Origin: Bacillota bacterium
GTDB lineage: Bacteria > Bacillota > Bacilli > Paenibacillales > NBRC-103111
Reading direction: 5' to 3'
DNA length: 64,000 nt
Assembly (NCBI GenBank): GCA_023386955.1
Contig: JAEWIS010000020.1
Location: 1-64,000 of the forward strand
Below the pieces are notes generated by a model. The model had not been told where the DNA came from and did not search any database. It was given only the letters and a program-made list of their open reading frames with translations. The position numbers were made by a program, and so were the translations under genes. Below, piece after piece: positions 59,649 through 64,000 of the stretch (position 1 is its first letter; every line of letters begins with the position of its first letter).

Positions 59649-59800
59649 TAATAAAGACCCCTACCGCAAAAGTATCCCTCTTCGTCGAAGAAGTAATACT
59701 TCAGGGTAAAGGTCTCGCTAACAGGTGTAATAATGCCAATAAAACCGGAGCAGGAATGCCTCGTAATGACGATTTTATTGTACAGCTACTCCCCTTTACA
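59649..59800 (-). promoter_or_regulatory. yybP-ykoY (manganese) riboswitch
   Basis: Minus-strand leader of terC. The class signature AAAGGGGAGTAGC begins near 59798. The partner strand GACCTTTACCCTGAAG follows, and a terminator-like helix GACCTTTACC / GGTAGGGGTC ends at 59656 with TTTATTATTTT after it. The aptamer strand is shared with that helix, so manganese binding can favour antitermination. Ligand assignment is family knowledge. Confidence 0.85.
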
Positions 59801-59838
59801 GGTATTCAGTTGGGAATTGCGGTAAGGCTCTTGAATAG

Positions 59839-59868
59839 AGCATAATCGAAGCACGGGGATATTGTCAA
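59839..59868 (-). promoter_or_regulatory. Promoter of the terC riboswitch
   Basis: On the minus strand TTGACA (59863-59868), 18 bp, TATGCT (59839-59844), about 40 nt before the aptamer. Confidence 0.65.
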
Positions 59869-59978
59869 TACGAAATGAACAATTCCGACGGAATTACAAT
59901 GAAACGGGCTTTGTGGTAAAATAATGAATCAAACAGCTCTTCCCGCTGCCAAGTACATATGTTAGGTGGTTTTTCGGT

Positions 59979-60161
59979 ATGGCTGATCCGCAGGTCATTG
60001 CAACCTTTGTAATTATTTCCTTTTGCTTCGCTTTGGTGCTACTCTTAAAGAAGGACACCATCGCCCCCGGCTTTAAACGCGGTCTTGCCATTATGGCCGT
60101 CGTGATGGTCAGCTTTTCATTCTTTCTGATTTTGTACAGTTTTTTTACAATGGGACGATAA
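59979..60161 (+). CDS. Small two-helix membrane protein (60 aa)
   Basis: 60 residues: MADPQVIA, a membrane helix (about 6-23), a short basic loop KKDTIAPGFKRG and a second helix (about 36-56) ending TMGR. The charge pattern predicts both ends outside and the loop in the cytoplasm. No family known to me. AGGTGG is 9 nt before the ATG. Confidence 0.6.
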   Translation: MADPQVIATFVIISFCFALVLLLKKDTIAPGFKRGLAIMAVVMVSFSFFLILYSFFTMGR

Positions 60162-60372
60162 AGGCAGAATAAGCCGCGGGGACAGCCGCACATACTAATA
60201 GGCAAACTTTGGTCTCTTTTTGGGCCAAAAGGTTGCGGAGGTTAGTGCCTTGTCCCCTTTACGACTGCTGTCCCTCATCCTGTGCGCCGGGCTGCTGGCA
60301 TCAAGCACTGCTCCCGCGGCAGGAGCCGCTGTCCGCCTGGACAGCCAATTCAAACCCGATAGGAGGATTCCC

Positions 60373-62166
60373 ATGAGCCAGGTCAAAAAACGTACGGAAA
60401 CCGCTCCTGAGCACCGTTGGAAGCTGGAGGACATTTTCCCCAGCCAGGAGGCGTGGGACAAGGAGTATCAGGACACCAAGGAGCTGCTGAAGAAGGCGGA
60501 GGATTTTCAGGGAAAGCTGTCCAGCCCCGACGCGGTCAAAGCCTGCTTCGAGCTGGAGGACAAAATCTCCCTGCATACGGAACGTCTATATGTCTATTCC
60601 AATATGAAGCATCACGAGGATACGGCGGAGCCGGAGTATCAAGCCCTGTCGGAGAAATCCAAGAAGCTTTCGGTTGAAGCGGGCGAGGCCTTATCCTTCA
60701 TTACGCCGGAAATTCTGAGCTTAAGCGACGATGAGCTGAACAAGCTGATTCAGGCTCCCGAGCTGGCCTTTTACAAGCTGACCCTGGAGGAAATGCTGCG
60801 GCAGAAGGCCCACGTGCTCTCCAAGGCCGAAGAAGCCCTGCTTGCCCAGGTTGGCAATATTTCCAGCGCCCCCAGCACCATCTTCTCGCTGATCAACAAT
60901 GCGGACATGAAGTTCCCGAAGGTGAAGAATGAAGACGGTGAGGAAGTCGAGCTCACCCACGGCAGCTACATCACCTTCCTGGAGAGTAAAAACCGGGATG
61001 TGCGCCGGAACGCCTTCAAAACCATGTACGAAACCTACAGCAAGCAAAAGAACACGCTGGCCGCGACCTTATCTGCCAATGTAACCAAGAACCTGTTCTA
61101 CTCCCGGGCCAGAAAATATCCATCCGCTCTGGAAATGTCCCTGTTCGGCGACAATATCGACAAGGCTGTCTACACCAACCTGATCGACACCATCCATGAA
61201 GCCCTTCCCCTGCTGCAGCGGTATATGACCCTGCGCAAGAAGCTGCTCAAGGTGGATGAGCTGCATATGTATGATCTTTTTGCCCCGCTGGTAGAAGAGT
61301 TCGATATGAAAATTACATACGACGAAGCCAAGGAAATCGTCACTGACGCCTTGAAGCCCCTTGGTCAGGACTATCTGGAAGTGTTGAAGGGCAGCTTCAA
61401 CAACGGCTGGATCGACATCTACGAAAATGAGGGCAAACGCAGCGGCGCATACAGCTGGGGCGCTTACGGCACCCATCCTTATGTGCTGCTGAACCACAAG
61501 GACAACCTGAACAGCATGTTCACCCTTGCTCATGAGATGGGCCATGCGATGCACAGCTACCTGTCCGATACGAATCAGGAATACCGGTACGCCCAATACA
61601 CCATTTTCCTGGCCGAGGTGGCCTCTACCCTAAACGAAGCGCTTCTGATGGATTATCTCCTGAAGAAAACCACCAACCCCAAGGAAAAGATGTACCTGCT
61701 GACCTATTATGCCGACCAGTTCCGGACCACCGTTTTCCGGCAAACCATGTTCGCCGAATTCGAAATGCTGATCCATGCCCGTGCCGAAGCCGGCGAGTCC
61801 CTGACTCCACAGGATTTCAGCAAAATCTACTATGATCTGAACGTGAAGTACCACGGCACAGAGATGGCGGTGGATAAGGACATCGAGATGGAATGGGCGC
61901 GGATCCCCCATTTCTACAACAGCTTCTATGTGTACAAATATGCCACCGGCTTCTCTGCGGCCACCAGCTTCTCCAAGCAGATTCTGGATGAAGGCCAGCC
62001 TGCGGTGGACCGCTATCTGGGCTTCCTGCAGTCCGGCGGCAGCGACTTCTCCCTGAACATCCTGAAGAAGGCCGGTGTGGATATGTCCTCGCCTGAGCCG
62101 ATCCGCCAAGCCATGGACGTATTCAAAGGTTTGATCGAGCAAATGGAAGAGCTTACCGGGAAGTAA
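60373..62166 (+). CDS. pepF: Oligoendopeptidase F (M3B family)
   Basis: 597 residues. The zinc motif is HEMGHAMHS (about 381-389 from this start) with the downstream Glu in FLAEVASTLNEALL, and RYATGFSAATSF-like sequence near the end, all typical of PepF. Role: cytoplasmic hydrolysis of 7-17-residue peptides, including in sporulation and competence pathways in Bacillus. AGGAGG 6 nt before the ATG at 60373 supports this start and the usual length. In the same frame, a TTG at 60250 with GGAGG 8 nt upstream would add 41 residues that look like a signal peptide (RLLSLILCAGLLASSTAPAAGA). Confidence 0.93.
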   Translation: MSQVKKRTETAPEHRWKLEDIFPSQEAWDKEYQDTKELLKKAEDFQGKLSSPDAVKACFELEDKISLHTERLYVYSNMKHHEDTAEPEYQALSEKSKKLSVEAGEALSFITPEILSLSDDELNKLIQAPELAFYKLTLEEMLRQKAHVLSKAEEALLAQVGNISSAPSTIFSLINNADMKFPKVKNEDGEEVELTHGSYITFLESKNRDVRRNAFKTMYETYSKQKNTLAATLSANVTKNLFYSRARKYPSALEMSLFGDNIDKAVYTNLIDTIHEALPLLQRYMTLRKKLLKVDELHMYDLFAPLVEEFDMKITYDEAKEIVTDALKPLGQDYLEVLKGSFNNGWIDIYENEGKRSGAYSWGAYGTHPYVLLNHKDNLNSMFTLAHEMGHAMHSYLSDTNQEYRYAQYTIFLAEVASTLNEALLMDYLLKKTTNPKEKMYLLTYYADQFRTTVFRQTMFAEFEMLIHARAEAGESLTPQDFSKIYYDLNVKYHGTEMAVDKDIEMEWARIPHFYNSFYVYKYATGFSAATSFSKQILDEGQPAVDRYLGFLQSGGSDFSLNILKKAGVDMSSPEPIRQAMDVFKGLIEQMEELTGK

Positions 62167-62205
62167 TATCCCTGCTTAACTGGCCCCCTATGCTTCTGAC
62201 TTGTC

Positions 62206-62243
62206 GCTGTCTGTTCCTTCTTTAAGGGCAGACAGCTTTTTTT
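62206..62243 (+). terminator. pepF terminator
   Basis: GCTGTCTG (62206-62213) pairs with CAGACAGC (62229-62236), followed by seven T residues. Confidence 0.85.
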
Positions 62244-62329
62244 ATGAAAAAAAACCGGGATTCTACTCATAAACGTTTACCTGTTGAGAAAAGGCTTAAT
62301 GCGGCTTTTCCTATTTGGGAGGAATGCTA

Positions 62330-63058
62330 ATGTTCGTTTCCTGTGATGATGAAGGTTTGTTTGCCTGTCTGGATAAAGTGGGACTGCAAGAGAAGGTTTT
62401 GCGGGAGCATACGGTGCTGTTGAAGATTAACCTGGCCCGTCCGGCTAAGCCCAACCATCCGCGCACAGATGCCGGGCTGCTTGCCAAGATGATCGAATAC
62501 GTTAGCGCTTGCGGAGGAAGCTGCGCCATTGCGGAAAGCGCCAACGGTTATTTACGGGAGAATCTGGAGCAGGCCGGACTGACGGGTTTGATCCAAAAGC
62601 ACAAGGTCCGGGTAATCGATTTGGATTTAGAGGAGGCTGAGCAAGTTATCATTGATGGCGAGAAGCACTATATCCCGAAGTGCTTCAGGAATTATAGCCT
62701 GCGAATCGGCCTGCCCGCCACCTCCAAACGGCCTGGAATGATCTATTCCAACAATATTAAATTGTTCGTAGGAGCAGTGCCCAGGAGCATGTATCAGCTT
62801 GAGGAGCAGGTGGTGGACTGGCGTCCCCGCGTACATGTGGATCTCCACCGCTCCGTGGCCAATATTTTCAAGGCAGTGCAGACGTATGCTCCCTTCACCT
62901 GGTTTATTAACGGCGGCTTAGCCATGCACGAGAGCCGCGGTGAGTTTATGCTGGATGGCATTCTTGTCGGCAATGATGCTGCCGAGCTTGATCTTTATGT
63001 CCAGGAGCGTTATTTTTTCGACTTGGAAAAGCCAGATTATTTGAACCGGCTGGCCTGA
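62330..63058 (+). CDS. DUF362-domain protein
   Basis: 242 residues. DUF362 elements are visible: VLLKINLARPAKPNHPRTDAGLLAKMIEYV, CAIAESANGYLRENLEQAGL, VHVDLHRSVANIF and FTWFINGGLAMHESRGEF. It lacks the C-terminal ferredoxin-like cysteines some members carry, so no Fe-S cluster is expected. Function unknown; DUF362 has been linked to iron-sulfur or corrinoid metabolism in some lineages. GGGAGG with 7-nt spacing favours the ATG at 62330 over earlier in-frame starts. Confidence 0.78.
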   Translation: MFVSCDDEGLFACLDKVGLQEKVLREHTVLLKINLARPAKPNHPRTDAGLLAKMIEYVSACGGSCAIAESANGYLRENLEQAGLTGLIQKHKVRVIDLDLEEAEQVIIDGEKHYIPKCFRNYSLRIGLPATSKRPGMIYSNNIKLFVGAVPRSMYQLEEQVVDWRPRVHVDLHRSVANIFKAVQTYAPFTWFINGGLAMHESRGEFMLDGILVGNDAAELDLYVQERYFFDLEKPDYLNRLA

Positions 63059-63144
63059 TGAAGGGTGCAACCTTTTCTCCTCCCGTCACGTCTGGATGGA
63101 AACAGGCTGATATTGGAAAATTCCAGGAGGAGGATTGCACTTTT

Positions 63145-64000
63145 ATGAAACGCTTCTCTATTATCACTGCCGCATCGGCTATCACTCTGGCAGCAGTCAT
63201 TGCAGGCAGTATCGCACTTGGCGCGGCTCCGGCCGAATCCCGTGAGCAGACCTCAGCCGCTTCCCAGCCAACCGCCGCCGTACCCGCGAATGACGCCAAT
63301 CTGCCGCCGGTCCCGCTCACCGGATTCACCATCGCCGTAAATGGAAAGCTGCTGGAGCCGGATGCCCTTCCGTATCTTGCCGGGGATACGATGCTGGTGC
63401 CTTTGCGGGCTCTGACCGAGGCGTTGGGCGCTGTCGTTAGCTATAATGAAACTGCCGGTTCCATCATAGCCGTCAAGGACGGAAGCAGCATTGTGCTTAT
63501 ACCCGGTGACTCCATTGCCACGAAAAATGGTACACCCGTCCAGTTGGCCGCCGCCCCCGTAAGAGATGGGGATGTAGTGCTGGTGCCCCTGCGGTTTTTT
63601 GCCGAAGCCTTCGGCACCTCGGTGAAGTGGGATGGCGCTGCCAAACGGGTGACGGTGGAGTCGGAGGACTATCTGCTGCCAGCTATCGGCAGTTACGCGA
63701 AGCTGAAGGAGCTGTTGGCTAGCGCGCAGGATCAAGGAATTACCATCGGGCCAGGAGACGGAATGCAGGTATTTGTGATGGAGGATTCAGCTGTCGCCCG
63801 GTCTGAAATTGCCACAAGCGCTGCCCAGAAGCAAAACGCCAGCGCTGCCCCGAAGGGGGATTTTTCCGCCACCAATGTACAGGTTCAGGGGGTGGATGAA
63901 GGCGATGTGGTGAAAACCGACGGGGAGTTTATTTATCAGGTAAACGGCAGCCGGGTCATGATCGTGCGGGCTGCGCCGGAAGACAAGATGACATTGGAGT
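63145..64000 (+). CDS. Secreted protein: copper amine oxidase-like stalk domain plus start of a beta-propeller (truncated by window end)
   Basis: 285 codons are open to the window end. A signal peptide (about 1-28, ending LGAAPA) and a Gln/Ala/Pro linker lead to a copper amine oxidase N-terminal-type domain (about 60-170) with the paired LVPLRALTEALGA and LVPLRFFAEAFGTSVKWD repeats. From about 245, NVQVQGVDEGDVVKTDGEFIYQVNGSRVMIV is the start of the C-terminal beta-propeller family (COG4880). The stalk domain in Bacillota usually attaches proteins to the cell wall or other surfaces. AGGAGGA precedes the ATG at 63145. The end of the gene is outside the window. Confidence 0.88.
   Translation, partial: MKRFSIITAASAITLAAVIAGSIALGAAPAESREQTSAASQPTAAVPANDANLPPVPLTGFTIAVNGKLLEPDALPYLAGDTMLVPLRALTEALGAVVSYNETAGSIIAVKDGSSIVLIPGDSIATKNGTPVQLAAAPVRDGDVVLVPLRFFAEAFGTSVKWDGAAKRVTVESEDYLLPAIGSYAKLKELLASAQDQGITIGPGDGMQVFVMEDSAVARSEIATSAAQKQNASAAPKGDFSATNVQVQGVDEGDVVKTDGEFIYQVNGSRVMIVRAAPEDKMTLE

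Overview
The window reads as chromosomal DNA of a Gram-positive, aerobic, spore-former-type bacterium of the Paenibacillaceae (most likely Paenibacillus or a close relative). The reasons are: strong AGGAGG-type ribosome binding sites with many TTG and GTG starts; Bacillota-style families (YugP, YesL/DUF624, YitT, DUF454, DUF3906, DUF2600, DUF4015, class-2 GalT, ComP-like kinase, GlnR/TnrA box, XylR operator, cre site, yybP-ykoY riboswitch); and moderately GC-rich coding DNA with short palindromic intergenic repeats. No genome was compared, so the genus is an inference. No rRNA, tRNA, CRISPR array, prophage or complete insertion sequence was seen.

Layout. 1-12 kb: an edge gene fragment, ferredoxin, DNA polymerase IV, citramalate synthase, a ResA/TlpA-like thioredoxin, an MFS exporter, a lone JAMM peptidase, then a minus-strand unit amt - GlnD-like DUF294 nucleotidyltransferase - DEDD exonuclease behind a sigma-A promoter and a perfect GlnR/TnrA box. 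11-15 kb: MerR, YugP, a nuclease-fold/winged-helix protein, a GltC-like LysR regulator and Tpx, with two inverted copies of a roughly 165-bp element around the last four. 15-24 kb: a six-gene minus-strand operon xylR-galK-galE-galT-DUF4380-pfkB, divergent from xylB, with two XylR-type operators between them. 24.5-24.8 kb: a structured small RNA that looks like 6S RNA. 25-36 kb: two signalling systems, a hybrid kinase coupled to an HD-GYP regulator, and a response regulator-kinase-ABC ATPase-FtsX permease operon. 36-50 kb: CshA-type helicase, DUF4178, YitT, DUF4015 protein, FMN reductase, D-2-hydroxyacid dehydrogenase, pfkA with a DUF2600 terpene synthase, and a MATE-like/MFS/CYTH operon. 50-57 kb: a methyltransferase and a ComP-like orphan kinase, divergent from a 61-codon peptide gene, then a TPR response regulator, a cysteine-rich PAS kinase and a diguanylate cyclase. 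57-64 kb: a secreted polysaccharide-lyase-like protein with a cre site, TerC under a manganese riboswitch, PepF, a DUF362 protein, and the start of a secreted beta-propeller protein cut by the window end.

The genes suggest a plant- or soil-associated saprophyte that uses galactose and xylose under XylR and CcpA, scavenges ammonium under GlnR, and has much sensory and cyclic-di-GMP machinery. The best candidates for undescribed biology are the ComP-like kinase with its divergent peptide gene and no ComQ, the GlnR-controlled amt-DUF294-exonuclease unit, the inverted MITE-like pair, and the three classes of intergenic palindromes. Many starts use TTG or GTG. They were chosen where a Shine-Dalgarno sequence sits 5-10 nt upstream, so several coordinates differ from the longest open frame.
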